Shown here piece after piece: positions 11,060 to 20,995 of a stretch of 64,000 nucleotides of DNA. The notes beneath the pieces were generated by a model. The model was given only the letters and a program-made list of their open reading frames with translations, did no database searches and was not told where the DNA came from. Origin of the DNA: Bedellia somnulentella. Taxonomy: Eukaryota > Arthropoda > Insecta > Lepidoptera > Bedelliidae. Location of the stretch: the NCBI GenBank assembly GCA_963576735.1, contig OY755175.1:5224401-5288400 (forward strand). Direction: 5' to 3'. Position 1 is the stretch's first letter. Each line of letters begins with the position of its first letter. Made by a program: the position numbers and the translations under genes.

Positions 11060-11305
11060 AGTTATAATTATTATAGTTATAAACATTAATTTTGATTTTG
11101 TTTGGTTGTTTAGCACTTTTTTTACATTTAACTGTAACAAGTAACAATTTTGATTAGGCTGTTGCAGGTAAGTAGCCAAATAGCGAAAAAAAAGCGGTAG
11201 AAATATCTTGGACAGTGTGGTTCTATGGCTTAATCACCCTACCAATCCGATAATATAGGAACACATTTGAGCTATAATGTTGATAATGTTATATGTTTTA
11301 CTAAT

Positions 11306-11552
11306 GCCGTGTAGTGTCGGCTTAGAATAGCACTACCCCGTTTCTACCGATGTGTGTGCGTAAGAGGCGACTAACGGTATTGGGGCTTTTAAGGGATTTT
11401 TGGGCGATGCGGCTGGAGACCCATCACCAACAACCTTTACTTTACCATCTTTTCCCCACTCAATTTCCAAAAGTGGCTGAGGAATTTCTAATTCCTTAGC
11501 TCTGGCTACCCCTTCTAGGGATTTATAGCCGTGCGTATATGTTATGTTATGT
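11306..11552 (+). mobile_element. SINE-B with 14-bp target-site duplication
   Basis: TATGTTTTACTAAT is present at 11292-11305 and 11553-11566. Full length. From 11567 to 11889 I see no gene. Confidence 0.92.
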
Positions 11553-11889
11553 TATGTTTTACTAATTTATGTAGCTAATGATAAAAAGTCCTCGATACAC
11601 GAAAACGGTAAACTAAACAACATAAATATTCAAATCTTTCCCGGAAAACAAAGTGGAAGTAAATACCAAACGCACAGCATGCAAATGAGCAATGGAGTGT
11701 GAGGAAAACCGCTGGCACAGGGCTGCAGTTCCTTTTCAAGGGAGCTCACGTCCTCACCGATGTAGAGGTCACATCCACTTGGCTATTCTGTTGATAAACG
11801 TTCTAAATGACCGATGATTCCGCAGATTGGAATATATGACGTAATCTGTTTACTCGGACATTTGTTTATAGTTTAGTTAATGCAACTGC

Positions 11890-12228
11890 GATAGATCGAT
11901 CTTATCGAGCAGACGATGAGAGTTCAAATCCCGGATCCAACCTACACCAATTTGTCTTTTCTAAAGTCGTATGTTTGGTTAATATACGAGTATCATGGTG
12001 GTTAGCGGTGAGAGAAAATATTGTGAGGTAATCCAAATGGCTAAGTTGTACTTTGTCATGTGACAGTGTATTCATACAAAACGGCGATAGGCCTGCCCCC
12101 TATGACGTGAGTACACTGTCCAAGCAAAACGATGGTACTCTGAACACCAGGTGACAATGTCATGTGATGTTCAGAATTATTAGTTCCTCTACCAACCCTT
12201 TCGGGGATATACGGCGTGACTGTTTCGT
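11890..12228 (+). mobile_element. SINE-A, diverged head
   Basis: The B-box region GAGTTCAAATCCCGGATCC is followed by the standard body. The 3' end ACCCTTTCGGGGATATACGGCGTGA is shifted by mutation, and the tail passes into GTTTCGTTTGAGTTGAG. Confidence 0.8.
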
Positions 12229-12249
12229 TTGAGTTGAGTTGATTTAATT

Positions 12250-12432
12250 ACAAGGAATGCACTGTCACATGACTTAGTACTAATACCTGTGGCTTTCCTC
12301 ACGATGTTTTCCCTCATCGTTAACAACCATGATAAAATAACCACACATATGACTACAGAAAAGACATTTTGGTGTGCGCCCGACTCAGGGTTCGAACCGA
12401 CACCTCTCTGTGTGATACGCACATCGGCTGTC
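12250..12432 (-). mobile_element. SINE-A variant, 3' half missing
   Basis: On the minus strand a tRNA-like head (GTTCGAACCCTGAGTCGGGC) with a different A-box region precedes the SINE-A body (CACACCAAAATGTCTTTTC). It ends at the CACTGTCACATGACTTAGTAC part and lacks the hairpin. It lies against the preceding SINE-A in inverted orientation. Confidence 0.7.
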
Positions 12433-12499
12433 CCAAAGAGTTATTTTGGTTACTAATTAAATCATAATGGCTATAACCCTAGGTTAATTGTTATTATTA

Positions 12500-12825
12500 A
12501 CATAACATAACATAAACGTTCACGCCGAATATCCCCGAAGGGGTTGGCAGAGGTACTAATACTTCTGAACATCACGTGACTTTGTCACCTGGTGTTCAGA
12601 GTACCCACGTTTTGCATGGACAGTGTACTCACGTGATAGGGGGCAGGCCTATCGCCGTTTTGTACGAATGCACTGTCACATGTCTAAGTACAACTCAGCC
12701 ATGTGGGTTTCCTCACGATGTTTTCCCTCACCGTTAACAACTATGATAAATTAACCACACATATGTCTTTTAGAAAAGACAAATTGGTGTAGGCCCGACC
12801 CAGGATTTGAACACTAGTTATACAC
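12500..12825 (-). mobile_element. SINE-A with 11-bp target-site duplication, head truncated
   Basis: TGTTATTATTA at 12489-12499 and 12826-12836 borders it. The tRNA-like head is cut just after the B box, which is 5' truncation. Confidence 0.9.
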
Positions 12826-12836
12826 TGTTATTATTA

Positions 12837-13373
12837 CTATAATTTTTTTAGAATAACATTTTCCCGCCGCATCCCATAGTTGTAAACATCCTTATTTTCC
12901 ATAGCAAGGAAACGACGAAGTGACTTCAAACAAGATTGCTGAGCAAATATCCATAAATGACCATACGTTGACGACGTACTTATATTTTACAAGCATGATT
13001 TGTCTCAATATATTTGTTTCCGTGAGAATAAGGACATAAAACCTTTACTTGAAGACACTTGGCCGTATGAATAGACCATTGACACCTACATACACTTATA
13101 TTTGCTCAAGTTATAATGTTCTTATTTTAGAATGTTGCACAGAAGTTTACAGTTTTATTATTTTGTAAAGCGAAGAAACAAATCCTATTATGTATTTCAT
13201 AATGTTTAGAAAAAGTTCATTATATCTAAATTTATACCTATTCAGTGTCCAATAAATGTGTGCTATTTTTTTAGTTAAATGATTCACATCCAAGCCTCAA
13301 TAATGTTTCATAAATGAGTCCCGCGGTTTCATGCGCATAATTTTTCTATTATGTATTGTATATTTCTAACCAC
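12837..13373. other. No gene or known repeat seen
   Basis: AT-rich unique-looking sequence without supported ORFs. Confidence 0.5.
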
Positions 13374-13385
13374 GTTTTATTCCTT

Positions 13386-13695
13386 AAAGATATAGAGATG
13401 GTTTGGGCATATAGAGAGGATGGATGACAGTAAATTGGTAAAAGAGATCTATAGAGCCAATGTGGAAGGTAATGTTAGTAGAGGACGACCTCGGAGGACA
13501 CATTTGGATCAAATAGAAAATGTACTCAAAAAGGCAGGTGTCCGTAGTACGAAGAATAAAAGAGCATGTATGAAAAGACTGATGGATGTGAATGAAGCTA
13601 GAGAGGTTTGCCAGGATCGTACAAGGTGGCGATCGATAGTCTCTGCCTACCCCAATGGGAACTAACGGCGTGAGAATATGTATGTATGTATGTAT
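13386..13695 (+). mobile_element. RTE-like LINE 3' end with 12-bp target-site duplication
   Basis: GTTTTATTCCTT at 13374-13385 and 13696-13707 brackets the insertion. It encodes the C-terminal tail of the RT protein (HIERMDDSKLVKEIYRANVE ... to a stop at 13663-13665), preceded by an in-frame stop near 13393. It ends CTACCCCAATGGGAACTAAC then (TATG)n. It is a 5'-truncated dead copy. Confidence 0.92.
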
Positions 13696-13823
13696 GTTTT
13701 ATTCCTTGTGAGGTTTGTTAACAATTTGCTAACCAAATTTATACGCTCTTCATGGTAAATTTGAATTGCCAATTTTTGTATTTATGTTATTGTACATTAT
13801 GTGATTTATGAAAGAGTGTTATT

Positions 13824-14375
13824 TACATATACTCACGCCATTATTTCCCAGGCTGAGGCAGGCTGATATCCTAGCTATAAAAAATAAAAAATAAAAATAA
13901 AAAAGATTTATTTGCCAAGTAACAGATTACACCATTTGTACTTAAACTAACGATCATTGTTTTACAAATTGTAATTTATAATGCAGCTATTCTTTAGCTT
14001 TTTATGACATATTAAGAGGTCGAGTAGAAAAACAAAAGAATATTTCTTCGTTGTGGCTTGTAGTACAAAACAAAACAATAAAACTCTAGTACCTAAACTA
14101 GGCCGGGCCTGTATCTTAGGTACTAGTTTTTTCCCATATATTTCATTAATTATTACATTTCAATTTAGAAGACATATCTATTTTATGGAGCTAGGTAAGG
14201 TAGGAGCAGAGCGTTATTTTAAAGTTGGGTAGTTATGAATAATAATTTGGTTTTCTACAATAGTATTATGGTCCAATGAACTGAATAAAGCTATCCTCTC
14301 TGGCTTCGTTTAAATCATCAATCTTTTCACACAAGCTCGTTTGAGCACACTCTCTATGTGTCCAAATGTACACTT
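13824..14375 (-). mobile_element. Scattered RTE-like LINE fragments
   Basis: Two short pieces are recognisable on the minus strand: the terminal hairpin (TACTCACGCCATTATTTCCC) at 13824-13870, and a coding-end fragment (CTCTCTGGCTTCGTTTAAATC) at 14296-14375. Between them are A-rich stretches (13878-13905) and no gene. Confidence 0.5.
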
Positions 14376-14496
14376 ATGCCTGACCTGTACAAATTGCATA
14401 TTGTAAAAAATATGGAATCTTCACTTACGCCTCCTTTTTATCCCGAGCTACCAAGATAGTCAAAATATCTCCTAAAAGTATTGCTATTATTTCCAG

Positions 14497-15462
14497 ACTA
14501 AAGGCCTAACACCGAGTTTCTCGCGAAGACTTCTCACGTTCATCCAAGACGCGATGCCGCTGCGTCTCAAGGAGGTCCACTTCGTCAAGGAACCCATGAT
14601 CTTCAACGTCGTGTGGGGCATGTTCAAGCCTTTCATCCGGGAGAAGCTGAAGACCAGGGTGAGTTTACTACTATTTTGGTCTTATCAGTTTCTTGTCTGT
14701 AATTTTTCAATTTCAAAATTGAATAATAAGTGTAAAGGAACTTTGAAAACACATTAGAAATGTATCGCCTTTAATGCAGAGAGGCGTGGTTTCAAATTCC
14801 GAGCCCACACCAATGTTTCTTTTCAAAGGACCATATGTAGTTTATTTATGAAGTTTGCAAACAGTGAGGTGGAATATCGCGAGTATTTCCCATCACATAT
14901 ATCACAATACACGTATCACGTTCCTCTGCCAACCCGTAATATGCCAGCGGATTAGACTTTTGCCCAAACACTCTGTTCAGCAATGGCTCAAGCTCCTCGG
15001 TGGGGATATATGCATCATAAATTAATATTATGTAAGTTTTGAAACCTTACCAACCTTATAACTAAGAAATATTTTGAAAAAGGGCACTAAACAAAACTAA
15101 ATTATATAAAATAGAAAATAATCTAAATTACCGAATAGGTTCTCAGCATGGACTCTACCACACCGTTCTCTACCACGTATCTCGCAGGACACGTCGGATG
15201 CTGCACGCTGGTTTTCAGCCAGCACCATTTAAGTACACAAAATTTATAAATTAACTTTTTCACTTTGGCTTTCCAGATCTTCTTCCACGGTTCCAAAATG
15301 TCTTCCCTCCATAAGCACATGCTTCCCAGTCACCTCCCCGCAGACTACGACGGAGTGCTTCCCGCCATAGACTACTCTGGAGCTGATTGGTACCCAGTCA
15401 TCAACGAAGTTCTCCCCCACATCAATAACTGGAACTCATACGGTTTCGTTAACAATTCATAG
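14497..15462 (+). CDS. Gene A: CRAL-TRIO lipid-binding protein, last two exons
   Basis: The two coding exons are 14497-14658 and 15277-15462 (115 residues, stop TAG at 15460). Splice sites are canonical: TTCCAG|ACT, AGG|GTGAGT and TTTCCAG|ATC, all in phase 0. Exon 1 of the pair reads TKGLTPSFSRRLLTFIQDA, then PLRLKEVHFVKEPMIFNVVW, the end of the CRAL-TRIO pocket. The last exon has IFFHGSKMSSLHKHMLP, LPADYDG in place of the usual LPxEYGG, and ends NWNSYGFVNNS. Proteins of this family shuttle hydrophobic ligands such as tocopherol, retinoids or phosphoinositides in the cytoplasm. The N-terminal half must lie upstream; I found no further exon between 1 and 14496. Intron positions differ from genes B and C, so it is a more distant paralogue. 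Confidence 0.9.
14762..14965 (+). mobile_element. Degenerate SINE-A inside gene A intron
   Basis: GTGGTTTCAAATTCCGAGCCC (B-box region), CACACCAATGTTTCTTTTC and CCTCTGCCAACCC appear in SINE-A order but heavily mutated. This is an old insertion. Confidence 0.55.
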
Positions 15463-16150
15463 TGCCTTATGTAATGTTTAGACCCTTTACACATTACGAC
15501 TTTTGGTAGCGATAGAAGCAATACAAATTCGGTACAATAGTATTGTGTCGAACAAAAGTCGTGGTGTGTAAAGGCCCTTAGTTTTAGTAATGCCACACAA
15601 TGTCGTAACGGGGTCTATTACAGCCGGTATTATCACTACTGTAAATAATTTTTTTTTATAGTTTTTTGGAATCAGTTTTTTTTATGTTTTTGAAGAATTT
15701 TATTGTAATTTAATGTATCTGATATAAATTAAATTAGAAATGTTAGATATGGAATTTAATCAGTTGAATGTTCTCTCTTGTTTGAAGTATATCTTTCTTG
15801 TAAATATTTCAACAATTGCTTAATGTTGTGCAAAGATAAAATCCTCTTGATATCTTTGTAAAATAGTTGTTATGTACCAAATGTGATCTAAATATATAAA
15901 CAAAATTTTGAATAATGTGCAGCAGTGAATTGGCTTTGTGAAGTAAAGTTGATATTCCAACAATTTAAATCGTGAAGAAGTCTCCAAATAGTTACAACTA
16001 ACTAAAACTTAGTTTATATAATTTCTTTAGTTGCGGACCGTCAACTGTAATATTTTGTGGCAGGGTTCCTAGATAGATTTATAGAAGGCAGTTAAGTGAT
16101 ATAACTTTCTACATTGTCATATATAATGATAAAATTAATAAAAAAGAAAT
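15463..16150 (+). other. Gene A 3' UTR (putative)
   Basis: AT-rich sequence follows the stop codon, with a candidate polyadenylation signal AATAAA near 16137. No ORF is present. The exact cleavage site cannot be seen. Confidence 0.45.
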
Positions 16151-16386
16151 ATGAGTAACTGAACAATACTTGTGTGTATAGCATGTGTTACTTTTTAGAT
16201 ATCAAATCAACATCGGATTGCAACGATTCATAAATAAAGTTAGTAACATACCTTTTGTATTCGAATTAAAAGTAAACACAATCAGATAAAATGATTGAAA
16301 TATAATGATTTCTTCTAAGATTTCCAAACACATGCACTAGTAGCATGAGGCTAATGAGAGCGCGTATGTTTCATAAGAAGTGAGAA

Positions 16387-16640
16387 CATACATACATACA
16401 TACATATACTCACGGCTATAAATCCCTAGACGGGGTAGCCAGAGCTAACGAATTAGAAATTCCTCAGCCACTTTTGGAAGTTGCGTGGGGGAAAAGATGG
16501 TAAAATAAAGGTTGTAGGTGATGGGTCTCCAACCGCATCGCCCAAAAATCCCTTAAAAAGCCCCAATACCGTTAGTCGCCTCTTACGTACACTCACTGGA
16601 AGAAAAGGGGTAGTGCTATTCTAAGCCGACACTACACAGC
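16387..16640 (-). mobile_element. SINE-B with 12-bp target-site duplication
   Basis: AAGAAGTGAGAA at 16375-16386 and 16641-16652 borders a full-length copy. Confidence 0.92.
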
Positions 16641-16652
16641 AAGAAGTGAGAA

Positions 16653-17194
16653 ACTGACACAAAATCTCTCAGTATCTCACTTCTCACATGATATACTCGC
16701 TCTCACATGCATGATGCTACGGGGGTTGATTGTGGTTAATTTTAGTCGCATTGAATCTATTGCAATTCGATGTTGAAGAATTGTAACAAATCAGAGCAAT
16801 TATCATGACTTTGAAATTTGAAATGTCTTGTTAGACTATTTTTATATGTACCTAGATAAGTGAATGTAGTGTAGGGGTAGATATGTAGATTTTTCTCGAA
16901 GCATTCATGTCTTTGGCTGTGAGGTAGTAATTTGTTAAAGAGCTGTAGCAGTTACCATGTCCAACAAATACCAGTTATTGGTATCTCACCGTGGAATAAT
17001 ATTTATAATTAGATATAAGCTCGATTTATAATTTGAGCAAAGTTAAATGCATTCCAAATATTACCATGTAAGTTAATATTGATCATTATGCCTGGTTTGC
17101 TCAATAAAAATTTGTCGAAATTTGTATTTTGGTTTTTTTTAAAAAAAATACTTTCTTTTTCTCCCTTATTGAAATACTTGCGTATAAACATACA
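16653..17194. other. No gene seen
   Basis: AT-rich sequence. The overlapping short ORFs near 17010-17390 run through a LINE fragment and are not genes. Confidence 0.5.
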
Positions 17195-17490
17195 TATACA
17201 AAGACATATCACGCCATTATTTCCTATCGAGGTAGGCGGAGACTATCAAGCTCCATTGTTTACAGTCTGGCAAGGTTTGCCACTAGCTTCATTAACATCC
17301 ACCATTCCATTTCAGACGCCTGCCTTTTTGAGAACTGTCTCTATAAAATAGTGAGTGTGCTCAAAAAGGCAGGCGTCCGAAGTATATAGAATAAAAGAGC
17401 ATGTGTGAGAAGATTGCTGGATGTAAATGAAGCTAGAGAGATTTGTCAGGATCGTACTACAAAATGGCGATCGATAGTCTATGCCATAGA
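17195..17490. mobile_element. Inverted pair of RTE-like LINE 3' fragments
   Basis: 17195-17335 is the LINE end in minus orientation (TCACGCCATTATTTCC ... GCCTGCCTTTTTGAG). 17345-17488 is LINE sequence in plus orientation (GTGCTCAAAAAGGCAGGCG ... GGCGATCGATAGTCTATGCC). The two meet head to head and form a hairpin around 17337. From 17491 to 17992 no gene is supported. Confidence 0.75.
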
Positions 17491-18006
17491 ATAAAGAGTA
17501 CCCAGAATCCGCTCACGGCCATATCGATAGTAATATCACATTGGTTTCACTTGCCAGTCAACGCAACGCACCCGCACGTACTCAGTCGGTTAGAAGCTTT
17601 GAAAGTGACAAGCCAAAACAACTCCACAAAAAAAAGACGACTTACGAGTACGTACTTCCAACTTGTCGAAATATGGTAAATATCAAAGTTAAAGGACTGG
17701 GAATCACGTTGCACCGGTTACTATTGTTTATTTCCACTTATTTTCAATTATTCAAAGCTATTTTGTTTTGTTTAAATTATGAATTTTTATGCGCCGCCAT
17801 GTCAGTGTAGCAAGCGCAATTTTTTTTTCTCCAATTTCAATAAAATAATATTGCGTTTAGGTAGAAATTCTAAAAGAATGTATTTGAATAAAAAGAGCTT
17901 TACTTCTTTGACATTTACAACTCCACCTGCACAGCTTACTGCTGTGGTTCTTCTTAGTATAGAATTAATGAATTGAATTTCTAATTAGTAGATAATTTTA
18001 GCTGTG

Positions 18007-19416
18007 CAAGGCGGTGATTGTGCCTCTATATAAAGGAAAGGGGTCACACCAAGAGGCTAAAAACTACCGCGGCATCAGCTTACTCAGCATTGTGGGTAAA
18101 TTGTATGCTAAGGTTCTGATTGAAAGAGTGATGAATGAAACTGATGAGAAAATATGGGATGTGCAAGCGGGATTTAGGAAAGGAATGGGATGTATGGATC
18201 AAATCTTCTCTCTAAGGAGCATCACTGAAAAGTTCTTAGCTAAGAACCAAAAGGTGTATTGCTCCTTCATTGATTTAGAGAAGGCGTATGATAGGGTGGT
18301 AAGAAAGTGTTTATGGGAGGTGTTATCCAAGTTCGGTTTGGGGAGTCAACTTATACGTGCATTGGTATCACTCTATGAGGATTCTAGTGCATGTGTAACA
18401 GTAAACGGGGAAAACACTGACTGGTTCGGAATCTCTAGGGGTGTCCGACAGGGATGTGTAGCTTCTCCGTGGCTCTTCAATTTGTTCATGGATGACTGTT
18501 TGACAGAGTTGCGTGAAAGTGATTATGGACTAAGAATGGGTGGATTCATCATTAAATGCCTCTTGTATGCTGACGATCAAGTGATACTTGCATCATCGGC
18601 AGAAGAGTTGCAAGAGATGATGAATATTGCATGTGAGTCTTTTGTAAGAAAGGGAATGAGGGTGAATGTGGATAAGACCAAAACGATGGTTTTTGAGAGA
18701 CAGGAAGATGTGACAGAATGCGTGATTGCGATTGATGGCAAGGATGTGGAACAGGTGAAGGAGTTTGTATATCTGGGAAGTTTGTTTACAAGGGATGGAA
18801 AATGTGATGAAGACGTTGAAAGAAGAGTGAAAAAGGGTAATGCGGTAAATGGAGCAATGAATAGCCTAATAATCAGTCAATCGGTGTCTGAAAAGGCCCG
18901 AATGGCTGTGCATGATGCTGTTCTTGTTCCTACGCTTATGTATGGAAGCGAATGTTGGGTGTGGCAGAGGAAGCATGAGAGCAGAGTGAATGCAGTAGAG
19001 ATGAGGTCTCTCAGAAAAATTTCAATGTTAGATTGTGTGACCGAGTGAGAAATAGTGTTATTCGTGAAAAGTGTGGTGTGAAAGATGATATTGTAAGAAA
19101 GATAGAAAAAGGAATGTTGAGATGGTTTGGGCACATAGAGAGGATGGATGATAGAAAATTGGTAAAAGGGATCTATAGAGCTTGTGTGGATGGTAATGTT
19201 AGTAGAGGACGACTACGGAGAACACACTTGGACCAAATTGAGAGTGTGCTCAAAAAGGCTGGCGTCCGAAGTATAAAGAATAAAAGAGCATGTATGAAAA
19301 TATTGATAGATGTAAACGAAGCTAGAGAGGTTTGTCAGGATCGTACGAAGTGGCGATCGATAGTCTCTGCCTACCCCAATGGGAATTAATGGCCTGAGTA
19401 TATGTTTGTATGTATG
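18007..19416 (+). mobile_element. RTE-like LINE, 5'-truncated, inserted in SINE-B
   Basis: This is the longest LINE of this family in the window. A 14-bp duplication TAATTTTAGCTGTG at 17993-18006 and 19417-19430 marks the insertion. The duplicated site is the beginning of a SINE-B, so the LINE landed in the SINE's head. It starts inside the RT domain, lacks the endonuclease, and ends CTACCCCAATGGGAATTAAT ... (TATG)n. Confidence 0.93.
18008..19389 (+). pseudogene. RTE-like reverse transcriptase, frameshifted
   Basis: The frame opens at the truncation (KAVIVPLYKGKGSHQEAKNY) and carries the RT blocks in order: ISLLSIVGK, FIDLEKAYDRV, GVRQGC and the catalytic LLYADDQVIL. It runs to 19048. The protein continues in another frame from about 19040 (RNSVIREKCGVKDDIVRKIE, WFGHIERMDD, stop at 19387-19389). 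One base has been lost near 19045. The C-terminal WFGHIERMDD...DRTKWRSIV tail is typical of RTE-clade LINEs. An intact relative would supply RT for itself and, by the 3'-end argument, for SINE-A and SINE-B. This copy cannot. Confidence 0.85.
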
Positions 19417-19940
19417 TAATTTTAGCTGTGTAGTGTCGGCTAAGAATAGCACTACTCCATTTCTTCCCATGGGTGATCGTAGGAGGCGTCTAAGGGTATT
19501 GGGGCTTCTTAAGGAATTTTCGGGTGATGTGGTTGGAGACCCATTACCAAGAACCTGTATTACAATTTTTACTGTACCTTTTTTTTCAATTTGTTCCCCC
19601 TTCAAATTTCAAAAGTGAATTAATTATTTTAAAACTCTGTTAACGGTGAGGGAAAACATCGTGAGGAAACCCACATGGCTGAGTTGTACTTAGTCATGTG
19701 ACAGTGTATTCGTACAAAACGGCGATAGGCCTGCTCCCTATCACGTGAGTACACTGTCCATGCAAAACGTGGGTGCTCTGAACACCAGGTGACAAAGTCA
19801 CGTGATGTTCAGAAGTATTAGTACCTCTGCCAACCCCTTCGGGGATATTCGGCGTGAACGTTTATGTTTATGTATGTTTATGTTATGTAAAACTCTGACT
19901 ACCCTTTCTAGGGATTTATAGCCGTGAGTATATATGAATG
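19417..19940 (+). mobile_element. SINE-B split by RTE-like LINE and SINE-A
   Basis: The SINE-B body resumes after the LINE at 19417-19639, is interrupted by SINE-A, and finishes at 19888-19940 (CTGACTACCCTTTCTAGGG ... GCCGTGAGTATATATG). Its first bases lie before the LINE at about 18000-18006. Confidence 0.85.
19640..19887 (+). mobile_element. SINE-A nested in SINE-B, 10-bp duplication
   Basis: TAAAACTCTG at 19630-19639 and 19888-19897 borders a 5'-truncated SINE-A that starts TTAACGGTGAGGG and ends (TTTATG)n. Confidence 0.92.
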
Positions 19941-20339
19941 TAGTTAATTTAGTAAAGGTGTTGCTAACTGTTTTCCTTTCCTTATAAAATAATTTACGAG
20001 AATTTGGCGATATATGTTTCAGCTTGCAACATTGAGGGGCGTGAAGTGCAGTGACAGCGGGGGGATTATTGGACCATTTTGTTGAACCGATTTGTACTGA
20101 TACTAAGTTACTATTGATACTAAGATACCGGATAGTAAGTTTGTGGTCTCTGCCTATGTTTAATCTTTATATACAAATTATTTTCTGGTTTTTATGGAAT
20201 TAGGATATAATGGTATATATATTCTTTAAACTACTTTGATAGGCACTCTAATGCAGAGAGGCGTGGGATCGGAATCATAGTTGTAATATGTATTCTTTAA
20301 GGTCTTTTAAATAATTAATTTATCAAAATGATTAAGACT

Positions 20340-20440
20340 TAAGACGCAAACGTTCGCGCCGTTTGCCCGAAGGGATGGCTGAGGTTTTAATACCACTGAC
20401 CATCATATGACTTTTCAGTCACCTGGTATTCTTTCTTCCT
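20340..20440 (-). mobile_element. Degenerate SINE-A 3' fragment
   Basis: The hairpin region (GTTCGCGCCGTTTGCCCGAAG) and the TCACCTGGTATTC stretch are recognisable. The head is missing. 19941-20339 holds no gene. Confidence 0.55.
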
Positions 20441-20444
20441 GGTG

Positions 20445-20610
20445 TTAAGGCAGCGTTGGATGACCCCCTGTACCAACACACCAAAAAAGCAGCGCTCAGA
20501 GAGGAATGTCGACGAATTGTGCGACCGACGGGTCACCCGACCAAAATGACGACCACGACCACTCTGTCAAGAGTGTTACGACTGAGAAGAAGAGGTCGGC
20601 TGTGTTAAAC
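20445..20610 (+). other. Unrecognised short coding-like stretch
   Basis: One frame is open from about 20448 to a stop near 20608 and is less AT-rich than its surroundings. It includes KKAALREECRRIVRPTGHP and a run of Thr codons. There are no splice sites or start I would trust. It could be a fragment of a transposon or host exon; I assign no function. Confidence 0.25.
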
Positions 20611-20995
20611 TAAAAACAAGTATGTCGTTTTTGGCATATTTTACAGGAGAGCGAAAAAACATTTTATTTCTATAAATTTAAATATTTCCTAAAGTGATTG
20701 TCGGATCTTGATGATTTTTGGATATGTCCGACGTGATGTAGTTTCCTAATGAAATTAATATTTTTTTAACTTGTCCTTTACAGTAACGCCAATGCAGAAT
20801 AAAAATGCTTTTAGCATAGTCTTACCCTATTATTTTTATCAATAGCGCCTTAAATAAGAAGATATTTTGAGTTTTATTAATGTAGAAATAAGGGTCTTTC
20901 TATGACGAATCCAACGGTGTAAAAAAAAGCAAACGCTCAAAAATCGACATACTTGTTTTTAGCTTAGAGCAGCCGAGGTGTTCTTCCTCCGAAAC
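20580..20995. mobile_element. Non-autonomous DNA element with ~45-bp inverted ends
   Basis: The left arm (20590-20635, AAACTAAAAACAAGTATGTC) and right arm (20937-20980, GACATACTTGTTTTTAGCTT) are imperfect reverse complements around a 300-bp AT-rich centre. MITE-like; the family is unknown. Confidence 0.65.
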
